DNA from: Bacillota bacterium
Lineage (GTDB): Bacteria; Bacillota; Clostridia; Lachnospirales; Lachnospiraceae
Direction of reading: 5' to 3'
Assembly: GCA_029779695.1 (NCBI GenBank)
Contig: JAKPAB010000200.1
Location: 124,001-188,000, forward strand
DNA: 64,000 nt
Part shown: positions 48,518-58,070 of the stretch, one piece after another
Layout of the letters: each line of letters begins with the position of its first letter
How positions within the stretch are numbered: position 1 is the first letter of the stretch
Program-made: the position numbers and the translations under genes
The notes under the pieces: generated by a model
Database searches by the model: none
What the model was told of the DNA's origin: nothing
What the model saw: only the letters and a program-made list of their open reading frames with translations

Positions 48518-49516
48518 TCAATTTGCCTTGGTTATATTATTCGTATTATCTGTACCTTCGCTCTGACCTGATATTTCAGAACTCAAAGTATTGTATATCT
48601 TAATTGTTACTCTTCGGTTAAGTGATCTGCCATCAGCCGTATCATTGGAAGCAATTGGATCATATTCTCCTCGTCCCGTTGACACAATGTTACCCGGATT
48701 AATTGTCGTCTTGCTTCTAATATAATTGGCAACATATAGTGCTCTATACATTGATAACACATCATTACTCTCATACTTAGGACTATGTATTGGAACTGAG
48801 TCTGTATGACCCTCTACTTCTATTAGATTATTTCCATATGACCCTATAATATTAGCCACTTTGTTAAGAAGCGGTTCAGCATCAGAAACGATTTCAGCCT
48901 TTCCTGTATTAAATAAAATAGATCCATTAAGGGTTATCGTAACATACTGGCCATTAAAATCGAGCTGAACCATATCCTGAATACCAGAAGCTTTAGTTGC
49001 ATTTTCGATATCCTCTGCCATCTTCTCGCTCTCAGATATGCCTTTTTCTTCATATTGATTTTTCAGTTCTTCATTAGAAAGCTTTTCTGAATTATCGGTT
49101 TGATCCTTACTTCCCGTATTCTCACCTTCATTATTCTCAGATCCGGAAGATCCATCTGAAATACCCTTTGACTGCCCTGTATCTCCGACATTCTCTTTAT
49201 CTGAATCCGCATTGTTACCGGAATTTTTTTCATCACCTTTTTTTCCAGTCGATTGATTCATATATGCATCAAACTGTTGAAGTGCACTCACACCTGAGGA
49301 TATAAGACTTCCATCAGTATTACTAACGGAAGTACCTCCAGCTGGAAGTATACTGAACTGGCTCGAAAGAGATTGAACAACAACTTCGTACTTTTTGGTA
49401 TCAACAGATGACATTGAGAAAAGTAACACGAAGAAACATAAAAGCAAATTCATTAGATCCGAAAATGTACTTTGCCAAAGTGGAAAGCTTTTGGGATCCT
49501 CAGGTTTCTTCTTCAT
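48518..49516 (-). CDS. motB: Flagellar stator protein MotB
   Basis: PLWQSTFSDLMNLLLCFFVLLFSMSS; OmpA-like LIEVEGHTDSVPIHSPKYESNDVLSMYRALYVANYI. Confidence 0.95.
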   Translation of the reverse strand: MKKKPEDPKSFPLWQSTFSDLMNLLLCFFVLLFSMSSVDTKKYEVVVQSLSSQFSILPAGGTSVSNTDGSLISSGVSALQQFDAYMNQSTGKKGDEKNSGNNADSDKENVGDTGQSKGISDGSSGSENNEGENTGSKDQTDNSEKLSNEELKNQYEEKGISESEKMAEDIENATKASGIQDMVQLDFNGQYVTITLNGSILFNTGKAEIVSDAEPLLNKVANIIGSYGNNLIEVEGHTDSVPIHSPKYESNDVLSMYRALYVANYIRSKTTINPGNIVSTGRGEYDPIASNDTADGRSLNRRVTIKIYNTLSSEISGQSEGTDNTNNITKAN

Positions 49517-50310
49517 TAATTCTCACCTCCGCCACCTTCAGACGAGCCAACTCCTTCGCGCTTAGCAGGGGACAAGAATGTCTTTAACTTTTCTTCTATT
49601 ATTCTTGGATTTTCACCCGCCTGAATAGAAAGGATACCCTCAACAATAACCTCTTTAAGTGCTATTTCATGTGAGTTATTATCCTTAAGCTTTTCGGCAG
49701 TAGGCCCCGCTATCCAGTTTGCAAGAAGAGAACCATAAAGAGTAGTGATCAATGCAACCGACATATTTGGTCCTATTGATGAAGCATCAGACAAGTCTTT
49801 AAGCATGTTTATAAGACCAATAAGCGTACCTATCATTCCCCATGCAGGGCCCATGTCTTTCATTGTTTCTTGAACTGTCCATACTTTTTTATGCCGCTCC
49901 TCTATTGCTCCGAGTTCCGTTTCGAGAATTCCTCTTACTAGATTTGGGTCAGTACCATCAACGACAAGCATTATGCCTTTTCTTAGAAATGGATCTTCAA
50001 TATCATGTGTTGCCTCGTCTAAGGCAAGAAGACCTTCCTTACGAGCTACATTGGATAATTTGATTATGGTGTTTATAACCTCAGCTGGATCCTGTTTGGA
50101 AGGTTCCTTGAGTATAAGTGTCAATCCCTTAAACCCGTTTATGAATTCATCCAATTTAAAACATGTCAAAACGCACGCAAAAGAACCACCGAATGTTATT
50201 ATTATGGAAGGAACATCAATATAAGCAGCAATAGTTGCGCCAGACGACAATATTCCATATACCACCATGACGCCGCATAGAATAATTCCGGCCAAACTTG
50301 CTATATCCAA
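49516..50310 (-). CDS. motA: Flagellar stator protein MotA, likely TTG start
   Basis: MotA fold (DPNLVRGILETELGAIEERHKKVWTVQETMKDMGPAWGMIGTLIGLINML). AGGAAGGAG overlaps the track N-terminus; TTG at 50310 is correctly spaced. Confidence 0.93.
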   Translation of the reverse strand: MDIASLAGIILCGVMVVYGILSSGATIAAYIDVPSIIITFGGSFACVLTCFKLDEFINGFKGLTLILKEPSKQDPAEVINTIIKLSNVARKEGLLALDEATHDIEDPFLRKGIMLVVDGTDPNLVRGILETELGAIEERHKKVWTVQETMKDMGPAWGMIGTLIGLINMLKDLSDASSIGPNMSVALITTLYGSLLANWIAGPTAEKLKDNNSHEIALKEVIVEGILSIQAGENPRIIEEKLKTFLSPAKREGVGSSEGGGGEN

Positions 50311-50415
50311 GGTATACTCCTTCCTATTCAAGTAAAATATTTATTAAAGCAAAAAGTAATTTTTAAATTTTAACCAATAAGTGCACTTATGGATTATCGC
50401 TAATTTCACTTTTTA

Positions 50416-50444
50416 ATCTTACTAGATTATGTACTTTTTGTCTA
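50416..50444 (-). promoter_or_regulatory. Candidate sigmaA-like promoter upstream of motA
   Basis: Minus strand TAGACA-N17-TAAGAT in the flgE-motA intergenic region. Confidence 0.4.
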
Positions 50445-50479
50445 CTTTTATTTTCTACATTTAGTATGAAGCAAACAAA

Positions 50480-50515
50480 CCACATACAAGAAAATTGAAT
50501 TTCTTGTATGTGGTC
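50480..50515 (-). terminator. Perfect 15-bp inverted repeat between flgE and motA; possible terminator or mRNA-stabilising hairpin
   Basis: ACCACATACAAGAAA / TTTCTTGTATGTGGT with 6-nt loop, followed on the minus strand by only a weak TTTGTTTG tract. Confidence 0.6.
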
Positions 50516-50560
50516 ATAGCTAGTCTAACTATTCAGTCAGCTCTTATATATCTACATCAT

Positions 50561-52405
50561 TTATCGTTTCAGATTTACTAATTCTTCAAGAAGTGTATCT
50601 GAGGTTGTAATAATTCTTGAATTTGCTTGAAAACCTCTCTGTGTTGTTATCATATCCGTAAACTGTCTTGCCAGATCTACGTTTGACATTTCTAGCTGGC
50701 CAGTTGTCATCTTGCCACCATCTGCAGTTATCTCTACACCGATTCCGTTAAATTCTCCTGAGTTTAGTGTTGTTGAATAGCAGTTATTTCCTACGCTCTC
50801 AAGACCTGATGGATTGGCAAACTGTGCAACAGCTATTTGTCCCAAAAGAACTGTATTACCATTATCGTACGAGCCAAAGATCTTACCATCCTGAGCAATA
50901 GAAAGTCCTGTCATAGCTCCAAGTTTTTTTCCTGTTCCAAGAGTCTTTGTTACATCGCCCTTTAGAATACCCATTGTTGAGGCAGCCCCATTGTCTGCTG
51001 TCTTTACTTGGGAAAAATCAATGTTTACGTTTCTAAAATTAACGCCAAGTGGAGAAAGATTAAGATCAACAGATTTCTGTCCCGTTTCGCCTACATATGA
51101 AAACGAGCCATCTGAAGGATCAAACTTAACTGTATAGTCTGTGGTATCTTTTACAACTACCAGTTTATTACCTACGAACTGTAAAGGAGCTGTTATATTG
51201 GCTCCATCAACTTTAAGTGTAGTATTTGTTATTGTTTTCGCTTTATCGGAAATAGCTGTATCAGATACACCATATATCTCTCCAAGAGAGAAAAATTTTG
51301 TATCTCCCGAACCATCTGTTGCCGTAAAAACATATCCTAAACTACCATGTGTCGCATCTGTCTCAGGTTTTCCATCCTTATCAACCAAAGTACCTGGCGC
51401 AGTCATATCAAGTTTAAAGTATTTAGATGTACCCGCGCTATTTGTAGATTTGGTCCATAGAGCATTTGTAGCTGTAGATGTCCCACCTGTACTTGTTGCT
51501 GCAGGATCTGTACTTGTAAACTTGCTAGTAGGTGAATAAGATGATACTCTCTGCGTCTTATTACCAAAAAGTGAGCTCCAATCGTTACTAGTGTCAAGCG
51601 TTGTTGTATTATTTCCAGCAGCATCCTTAATATAATCCTTATCGTCTATTGTAATACCTGCCTGATTATTTGATTTTGTAAGAATAGTTTTACCGTTAGC
51701 ATCAGTAATATCCGAAAGTGAAATCGAGTATTCACCTTCATCTGCATCAGTTTTATGAAGCGAGAATTTTGCATTATATGAATATCCAAGGTCATCATAG
51801 AAGTTCAGGCTCATAATATATCCATTTTCACTATCCACTGCTGGAGTATTCTTATCAAGAATTCCACTTACTGTACCCTTGGTTGTAGCTTCCGGTTGTG
51901 ATGTTCTGTTATCTTCAGACATTACGCGAAGAGGACCTACTGTATTCTGCTGAATGGTCATACTCTGTTTATTAACGCCCCAGCCCTGAACCATAAAACC
52001 TGTTGTTGTCATGGCAAGGTTACCTGCCTCATCAATATAAAACGATCCAGCACGAGTAAACATATTCTGGCTTCCATTATTAACAATGAAAAAATTTGTA
52101 TTCTGTGCATCAGTGAGTTTAATATCTGTTGCATCTCCAGTGCTTTCTGCTGCACCGCCTGATGCTATAGATATCTTTGTTGCTCCTGTAGTAACGCCCA
52201 AACCGATCTGATTGGCATTTTTTCCACCAAGATTCGCTGTGGGTCCACTAGCTCCAGAAGTAGTCTGATACATAATATCCTGGAATGTTGTGGATGAAGA
52301 TTTAAACGCCAACGTGTTAACATTGGCAATATTATTACCGATTACATCCATCCTAGTCTGGTGTGTACGAAGTCCCGCTACACCAGAGTAAAGTGCTCTC
52401 ATCAT
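50561..52405 (-). CDS. flgE: Flagellar hook protein FlgE
   Basis: MMRALYSGVAGLRTHQTRMDVIGNNIANVNTLAFKSSSTTFQDIMYQ; C-terminal LEMSNVDLARQFTDMITTQRGFQANSRIITTSDTLLEELVNLKR. Confidence 0.96.
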   Translation of the reverse strand: MMRALYSGVAGLRTHQTRMDVIGNNIANVNTLAFKSSSTTFQDIMYQTTSGASGPTANLGGKNANQIGLGVTTGATKISIASGGAAESTGDATDIKLTDAQNTNFFIVNNGSQNMFTRAGSFYIDEAGNLAMTTTGFMVQGWGVNKQSMTIQQNTVGPLRVMSEDNRTSQPEATTKGTVSGILDKNTPAVDSENGYIMSLNFYDDLGYSYNAKFSLHKTDADEGEYSISLSDITDANGKTILTKSNNQAGITIDDKDYIKDAAGNNTTTLDTSNDWSSLFGNKTQRVSSYSPTSKFTSTDPAATSTGGTSTATNALWTKSTNSAGTSKYFKLDMTAPGTLVDKDGKPETDATHGSLGYVFTATDGSGDTKFFSLGEIYGVSDTAISDKAKTITNTTLKVDGANITAPLQFVGNKLVVVKDTTDYTVKFDPSDGSFSYVGETGQKSVDLNLSPLGVNFRNVNIDFSQVKTADNGAASTMGILKGDVTKTLGTGKKLGAMTGLSIAQDGKIFGSYDNGNTVLLGQIAVAQFANPSGLESVGNNCYSTTLNSGEFNGIGVEITADGGKMTTGQLEMSNVDLARQFTDMITTQRGFQANSRIITTSDTLLEELVNLKR

Positions 52406-52493
52406 AGGACACGACCTCCAATTCGTCGTGCTGTGAAAGGATTACCGCTTCTGTCATTCGGCGGTAAAAATAAGCCCCCATTAAGGTCCGGCT

Positions 52494-52904
52494 CTAAGCT
52501 ATCACAGCTCCATCAATATTTGTAAAAACATTATTGTCCGTAGTATTCTTTTCATCCATGGCGGTAACTACGGTCTGCGTAGGTACATTAACAATAAATG
52601 CCAGTGAATCTACCAGCACAAGTGAATCATTAATTCCCTTTGCATCTGCCTGTTTGACCCCATTAGAAAGTCTCTCACTCTGCTCAGGAGATAGTTCTAT
52701 CTGCCGTTCAATCAAGCGTGTAGCCGCATGCTTTGAAAAATGTACATCAGAGGAATTCCCGATTTTCTCTTCAACTTTTCCCGAAAGCACTTCCGAAAAT
52801 GGAGTAACTTTATCGGAATAAGGCGAAAGCACTTTGCTATTATTGGGCAGATATTTGTTCTGAACCTGTTCTATTGAAGTAAAGTTGTTTCCAATTTTAT
52901 TCAT
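52494..52904 (-). CDS. Conserved flagellar operon protein (TIGR02530-like)
   Basis: VHFSKHAATRLIERQIELSPEQSERLSNGVKQADAKGINDSLVLVDSLAFIVNVPTQTVVTAMD; located between flgD and flgE. Confidence 0.85.
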   Translation of the reverse strand: MNKIGNNFTSIEQVQNKYLPNNSKVLSPYSDKVTPFSEVLSGKVEEKIGNSSDVHFSKHAATRLIERQIELSPEQSERLSNGVKQADAKGINDSLVLVDSLAFIVNVPTQTVVTAMDEKNTTDNNVFTNIDGAVIA

Positions 52905-52952
52905 TTCAGTTTCTCCTTTCCGTAAAATTAATCCTTCATTAATTATTATCGG

Positions 52953-53615
52953 TTATTTTGAATTTTTCTTTAGTTCTTCTAACCGTTTTGTTACAGAAGT
53001 AATTTTTTCTGCATCTTTAGCTGATACAAACTGTTTAGCATACGTTGATAGCGAATCATATAGTGTTTTAGCTGCAGTAAAGCTATCTTCGTCCTGTAAT
53101 GTAAAGTTATCAGCTGAAGGTACTTTGGAAAGAAGTGTTGAAAGTGAAGATGCAGCCAATTTAGCTTCATAATAGCTTGCATCTTTTACTCCGGTAATAT
53201 TATCTGCTTTGTATTCCTTATCATTTACACCTATATAAATGCCATCATCCTTCTTAGTATAATAATCAACTATTCCTGTAACATCCCCATTATCTGTTCC
53301 GATCGTTACATACTTTCCAACAAGATTAGCTGTTGATATCCCGTTAACGCTGCTAGAAACACTCTGTGTAGCTTCAACCTGAGAAAATGTTGCCATTTCC
53401 GATACATACTGAGAATTTTGTGTGGGTGACATAGGGTCCTGATACTGCATCTCAGCTGCTAGAAGTTTCAAAAACATATTCTTGTCATAGCTAGTTCCAT
53501 TTACTGCTTTTGCTGATGCTGCCTCTTTTCCAGTACCTGTACTTTGTGCACGCTTTGCAGCATTTGTAGAATCAGATATCTGGCCATTTGTAACATTAGC
53601 TTGTATAGAAGACAT
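52953..53615 (-). CDS. flgD: Flagellar hook assembly protein FlgD
   Basis: YDKNMFLKLLAAEMQYQDPMSPTQNSQYVSEMATFSQVEATQSVS; start moved to the second Met, after GGAAAGGAG. Confidence 0.9.
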   Translation of the reverse strand: MSSIQANVTNGQISDSTNAAKRAQSTGTGKEAASAKAVNGTSYDKNMFLKLLAAEMQYQDPMSPTQNSQYVSEMATFSQVEATQSVSSSVNGISTANLVGKYVTIGTDNGDVTGIVDYYTKKDDGIYIGVNDKEYKADNITGVKDASYYEAKLAASSLSTLLSKVPSADNFTLQDEDSFTAAKTLYDSLSTYAKQFVSAKDAEKITSVTKRLEELKKNSK

Positions 53616-53647
53616 GATTATTCTCCTTTCCATACTTGATAAAAATT

Positions 53648-55369
53648 TTACGCTGTGTAATCAACTGTGTTGCCTTGCTCTTTCATGATCTGAGCCGTAA
53701 GTAATTCTTCTTCTGTCATCAGACCTCTTAGACCATCTAGACTATTCAAGTTAATTCTTCTGGTTGTAGATCTGTTGTCAGCACTACTGTCTGTTTCATT
53801 GCCTTCTCCTCTTCTATCCTGAGAAAACATATCAAAGCCTGCACCGTTCTTTTCCTGATTTTCTTTAAACTGATGAGCTCCAACTGAGATTTCAACTGCA
53901 TCTATCTTGAATCCTTTCTCATCAAAGTTCTTCTGAAGTATCTGCATTTGATTTTCAAGAGCAGTCTTAACGCTCTCATTTTCAGTAAAGATCTTTGCCC
54001 TTAGTGCTCCGTCCTTGGATGAAACTTCCATAAATATCCTGCCAAGTTCATGAGGGTTAAGTACCATTTCCATAGTGTGTTCTGTATCTGTAAGCGTAAC
54101 CTTAGCATTTTGAACAATCTGATTAATTATGTTTTCAGTATTAGTACCCTTGTAGTTCGAAGTAGAAAAGCTCGTTGCTGTTGTAGCCTGCTGATATACA
54201 CTCTGGAATGTAACTGATGAATTATTAACATTTACTCCTACTTCAGGAGCCAATGCTGTCTCCGACGATTTTGCCGTTTCGGGTGACTTGGTAAATTTCG
54301 AAGAATCATTGTTGGATCCATCATCGTTCTGACTAGATTCTAAATTGCCTGTGTTTTCACCAGTGATAACCCCTGGCAATGTATCATCACTTTTTCCATC
54401 AGATGTTGCATCAGTATCGTTTTCTGTTCCAGGTGTTCTGAGATCAACAACCTGAACCTTTGATCCAGCCCCATCGTTTTGGTTCCCATTAGCATTTGAT
54501 CCTGTGCTTAAGTTGTTTCCTGCATTCTCAGAACTTGTAAGATCAGCATTACTTTTGCTCTGCGTACCATATGTTATTGCCTTGTTTTCATCTGATGGCA
54601 CCGTCATTCCATCTGTAGTTTCAGAAACTGACTGAATCGACGACTGATCTGCGGCTTTGTCACCACCAGACTGCATAGCAATATCTTTTGATGATGCGCC
54701 ATTCAGATTATTTAGATTCGCATCGGAAAATATTCCTTTAATATCACTCATAAGTTCTTTAACGCCATTTGCCAAAAGCAGATTTTGAGTGTTTCCATTT
54801 CCAACCAGATAAGTTGCAAGGCTGAGAAGGTTAGACGGATCTTGAAGATCCTCATATTTAAGTCCTAACTTTTCCATTGCACTTTCCAGTTGTTCATCGG
54901 ATACTCCTAACCTCTTCTCAATCACATCTTTAGTATCATTTGTGGTTTTGTCGGAAAGCTTTGATGTGCTGTTGTCAATCGAATTATATGACGCATTGTC
55001 AGAAACAGTTGAAAAAGATTTTTCATCATATGTACCTGTTTTAACTGGTGTCTTATCTGTATTAGCTACTGTTTTGTTCTTATTAACTGAAGGTGAACTC
55101 TTTTTTGAATCTGCAGACTTGTCTGTTAGATTTATAGATACTTTTGAATTCGTCGTTAATGAATAGGTAGATATTACAGATTTGAGGGAGCTTATCCCAT
55201 TAGAAGAGTTTACGCTCTTCACGCTGCTCTGATTTAAATCCTGTACAATATTTTTAAATTCACTTTGAAAAGACAAAGCATAGGGATTGTCTTTTTTATC
55301 TGTGTTTTTGTTATGATCTGATTTGTTCAGATTCTGTACAGGAAGTTTAACAATATTGGCACTGGTCAT
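53648..55369 (-). CDS. fliK: Flagellar hook-length control protein FliK
   Basis: Low-complexity N-terminal part; C-terminal VTLTDTEHTMEMVLNPHELGRIFMEVSSKDGALRAKIFTENESVKTALENQMQILQKNFDEKGFKIDAVEISV. Confidence 0.93.
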   Translation of the reverse strand: MTSANIVKLPVQNLNKSDHNKNTDKKDNPYALSFQSEFKNIVQDLNQSSVKSVNSSNGISSLKSVISTYSLTTNSKVSINLTDKSADSKKSSPSVNKNKTVANTDKTPVKTGTYDEKSFSTVSDNASYNSIDNSTSKLSDKTTNDTKDVIEKRLGVSDEQLESAMEKLGLKYEDLQDPSNLLSLATYLVGNGNTQNLLLANGVKELMSDIKGIFSDANLNNLNGASSKDIAMQSGGDKAADQSSIQSVSETTDGMTVPSDENKAITYGTQSKSNADLTSSENAGNNLSTGSNANGNQNDGAGSKVQVVDLRTPGTENDTDATSDGKSDDTLPGVITGENTGNLESSQNDDGSNNDSSKFTKSPETAKSSETALAPEVGVNVNNSSVTFQSVYQQATTATSFSTSNYKGTNTENIINQIVQNAKVTLTDTEHTMEMVLNPHELGRIFMEVSSKDGALRAKIFTENESVKTALENQMQILQKNFDEKGFKIDAVEISVGAHQFKENQEKNGAGFDMFSQDRRGEGNETDSSADNRSTTRRINLNSLDGLRGLMTEEELLTAQIMKEQGNTVDYTA

Positions 55370-55404
55370 GCCCCATATCTCCTTTCTGTCTGGATATCAG
55401 ATCC

Positions 55405-56250
55405 TTATGGCTCCATGAGTTTAGTAACCTGAGCAGCGGTTGTCTGCGTCATTTGGCCTAAGATCTTACCTCTTGATTCGCTATCCATAGCATTAAGGAT
55501 TTTAGCTACGAGCGGCAGATTATCTGTCATTGTATCAAAAATAGATGCTGCCTGAGCAGGTTTCATAGCTGAATATGTCTTAACATAGTCATCTAATTGT
55601 GACTTATTCTGCTGTTGCTCTATAACTTCCTTGTATATAGCCTGAGCATTGTCGGGGTCAATACTCTCATAGTACTCCTTATACTTACTTATATCGGGTG
55701 CATTTGAAGAAAAAACAACCTCTTCGTCAAATTTTTTCTTCAAAGTTTCAAAATTTGCTTCATTATTCTTATAAGTTTTTAATTCTTCCACCTGTGATTG
55801 CAGATCCGCTATGGTCGCCTGATCGGCTTTCACCTGATCATTAGATTTCTTTAATTCCTTTTCAAGTTCCTTGATACGATTTACAGCATCAGAAAGGTTA
55901 GTATAGTTATAGCTTTCATTTCCTGTTTTCTTTGTATCACTATAGTTTGTACTGTTAGGTAGTATTCTATTGATCACTGGTACATCCTTTAAAACTGGAT
56001 ATAAGACTGTAGATCCAAATCCGCCAACATCCATTTTAATCAATAATCCAAAGATAACGAGCCATACAGCAATTATCAGGATTACTGCAATTGCAACTGT
56101 CAGTCCGCCTCCTACTGTTTCTTCCTCTTCATTGTCGTCCGTAGGTGTCTCTCCCTCTTTTCCGACTTTTTTAGCTTCAAGCTTTTGCTTTTTCTTCAGC
56201 TCTTTTTGTTCTTTTCTGGAGAGTTTATCTTTTTTTTCGTTGTCAGCCAT
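55405..56250 (-). CDS. MotE-family flagellar protein
   Basis: TM plus coiled coil; YVKTYSAMKPAQAASIFDTMTDNLPLVAKILNAMDSESRGKILGQM; downstream of fliJ. Confidence 0.83.
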   Translation of the reverse strand: MADNEKKDKLSRKEQKELKKKQKLEAKKVGKEGETPTDDNEEEETVGGGLTVAIAVILIIAVWLVIFGLLIKMDVGGFGSTVLYPVLKDVPVINRILPNSTNYSDTKKTGNESYNYTNLSDAVNRIKELEKELKKSNDQVKADQATIADLQSQVEELKTYKNNEANFETLKKKFDEEVVFSSNAPDISKYKEYYESIDPDNAQAIYKEVIEQQQNKSQLDDYVKTYSAMKPAQAASIFDTMTDNLPLVAKILNAMDSESRGKILGQMTQTTAAQVTKLMEP

Positions 56251-56705
56251 TAGTCTAACTCCTCGCCGTTGTTATGGTAGGTATAAGCCACCAGTTCATC
56301 GGTTTCCTTGCCTTCTTTGTATATAATATCAGCTTTGAATTTTTCAAAAGCTCTTTCCTTTAATTTTTCGTAAGTTTTTCTTTCCTGCATTGCTATATCA
56401 AGCTTAACTCGCTCCGATTCAAGTCGCCTCTGAGCTGCATCTACCTTCCTGATTTGGTCCTTTATCATATTTCCTACTTGATCGATAGCACTTTTCAGAA
56501 AATGTATCTCTTTAATATCCAAACTACCAGTTTGTTTTTCCTTGAGCTGGTCTGTATATCCCTTACGTCTGATGAAAAGTTGAGCCAGTTTATCCTGCTC
56601 ATCCATAAGTGCAGAATTAGCTCTCGCATATTCTATTTTTTGCTGAGCTTCAAGCTTTTCCTTGATATTAAGGATATTCTGCATTTTAAAATTAAATGCC
56701 GGCAT
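56250..56705 (-). CDS. fliJ: Flagellar export chaperone FliJ
   Basis: Coiled coil FNFKMQNILNIKEKLEAQQKIEYARANSAL; downstream of fliI. Confidence 0.9.
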   Translation of the reverse strand: MPAFNFKMQNILNIKEKLEAQQKIEYARANSALMDEQDKLAQLFIRRKGYTDQLKEKQTGSLDIKEIHFLKSAIDQVGNMIKDQIRKVDAAQRRLESERVKLDIAMQERKTYEKLKERAFEKFKADIIYKEGKETDELVAYTYHNNGEELD

Positions 56706-56718
56706 CTAATTGTACCTC

Positions 56719-58062
56719 TTAAGTTTCTTCCTCCGGAAACATAACGCATAATTCATTTACAATATCTTCATATTGAAACTTCTCATCTGTTCCCTGTCGT
56801 AAAAATTTATTAACTTCATCGATTTTGGAAATGGCAAAATCAATGTTTTTATTAGAGCCCCTTTTATATGCTCCGATATTAATAAGGTCCTCTGCCTCCT
56901 GATACGTAGCCATAACATTTTTTAGCTTTCCCGCAGCCTTTTTATGATTCGAATCGGCAACGGCACTCATAACTCTTGAAATGGACTGTAAAACGTCGAT
57001 AGCAGGATAATGATTAAGCTGTGCTAACCTTCTATTAAGCATAATATGACCATCTAGAATAGATCTGGCTGTATCAGATATAGGTTCATTAAAATCATCG
57101 CCATCTACCAAAACTGTATACAATCCTGTAATACTTCCTGATCGAGCATTACCAGCTCGTTCTAGTAACTTTGGCATCTCTGAATATACACTAGGAGGAT
57201 AACCCCTTGTAACAGGAGGTTCTCCTGATGCAAGTCCAATCTCTCTTTGGGCCATGGAAAAACGTGTAAGCGAATCCATCATAAGAAGTACATCCTTGCC
57301 CTGGTCTCTAAAATATTCAGCAATAGCCGTAGCCGTTTTTGCAGCTTTATTTCGAATAAGGGCTGGTTTATCTGAAGTCGCAACTACCACAATAGAGTGT
57401 CTCATTCCTTCTTCGCCCATATCATTTTCAACGAACTCCCGTACTTCACGTCCTCGCTCGCCAATAAGAGCAATTACATTGATATCTGCTCTTGTATTTC
57501 TGGCAAACATACCCATAAGTGTACTTTTTCCAACACCAGAACCTGCAAATATTCCTATTCTCTGACCCTTACCAACGGTTATAAGGCCATCTACTGCCTT
57601 GACTCCCAGTGAAAGTGGTTCCTTTATGATTACTCTTTCCATTGGATCGGGAGGCTCAGCCTCTACCGGATATGATGCCTTGAGATCAAGTGATTCATCT
57701 TCTCTTAAGTCCGTAGGTCTGCCAAGGCCATCCACTGTATGCCCCAGCAAATCATCTCCAACAGATATGCTTAGAGGCTTTCCTGTATTTTGAACTACGC
57801 ATCCAACACCAACCCCTGTCATATTCTCAAAGGGCATAAGTAGTAGCAAATTGTCTCTGAATCCAACTACTTCAGCCATGATCTTTCTGTCACCATCGGA
57901 TGTACTTATTTCGCACAAGTCATTCAAACGTGCTTCCGGACCAATAGACTCTATAGTAAGTCCAACGACTTTTGACACTTTTCCAAGGCTGTTAAAATAT
58001 GTTCTATTGTATAAGACCTTATATTTTTCAGTATCTATGGCCAAATCCCACCTCGGTTTCAA
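56719..58062 (-). CDS. fliI: Flagellar export ATPase FliI
   Basis: GIFAGSGVGKSTLMGMFARNT; MMDSLTRFSMAQREIGLASGEPPVTRGYPPSVYSEMPKLLERAG. Confidence 0.98.
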   Translation of the reverse strand: MKPRWDLAIDTEKYKVLYNRTYFNSLGKVSKVVGLTIESIGPEARLNDLCEISTSDGDRKIMAEVVGFRDNLLLLMPFENMTGVGVGCVVQNTGKPLSISVGDDLLGHTVDGLGRPTDLREDESLDLKASYPVEAEPPDPMERVIIKEPLSLGVKAVDGLITVGKGQRIGIFAGSGVGKSTLMGMFARNTRADINVIALIGERGREVREFVENDMGEEGMRHSIVVVATSDKPALIRNKAAKTATAIAEYFRDQGKDVLLMMDSLTRFSMAQREIGLASGEPPVTRGYPPSVYSEMPKLLERAGNARSGSITGLYTVLVDGDDFNEPISDTARSILDGHIMLNRRLAQLNHYPAIDVLQSISRVMSAVADSNHKKAAGKLKNVMATYQEAEDLINIGAYKRGSNKNIDFAISKIDEVNKFLRQGTDEKFQYEDIVNELCVMFPEEET

Positions 58063-58070
58063 AACAATAT

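Noticed and set aside
50380-50425. Sigma-28-like promoter (GCGATAA with upstream TAA-rich element) before motA
   Set aside because: Spacing to any TAAA-type -35 is off by one or more and the -10 is incomplete; the sigmaA-like match is at least as good.
50462-50518. 18-codon ORF MTTYKKFNFLVCGLFASY over the flgE-motA hairpin
   Set aside because: No Shine-Dalgarno, very short, and formed by the inverted repeat itself.
50332-50560. Possible flbD/swrD gene
   Set aside because: Read on the minus strand; no ORF of suitable length or FlbD-like sequence is present.
52406-52500. c-di-GMP riboswitch before flgE
   Set aside because: No GEMM-type conserved sequence seen; only simple hairpins.
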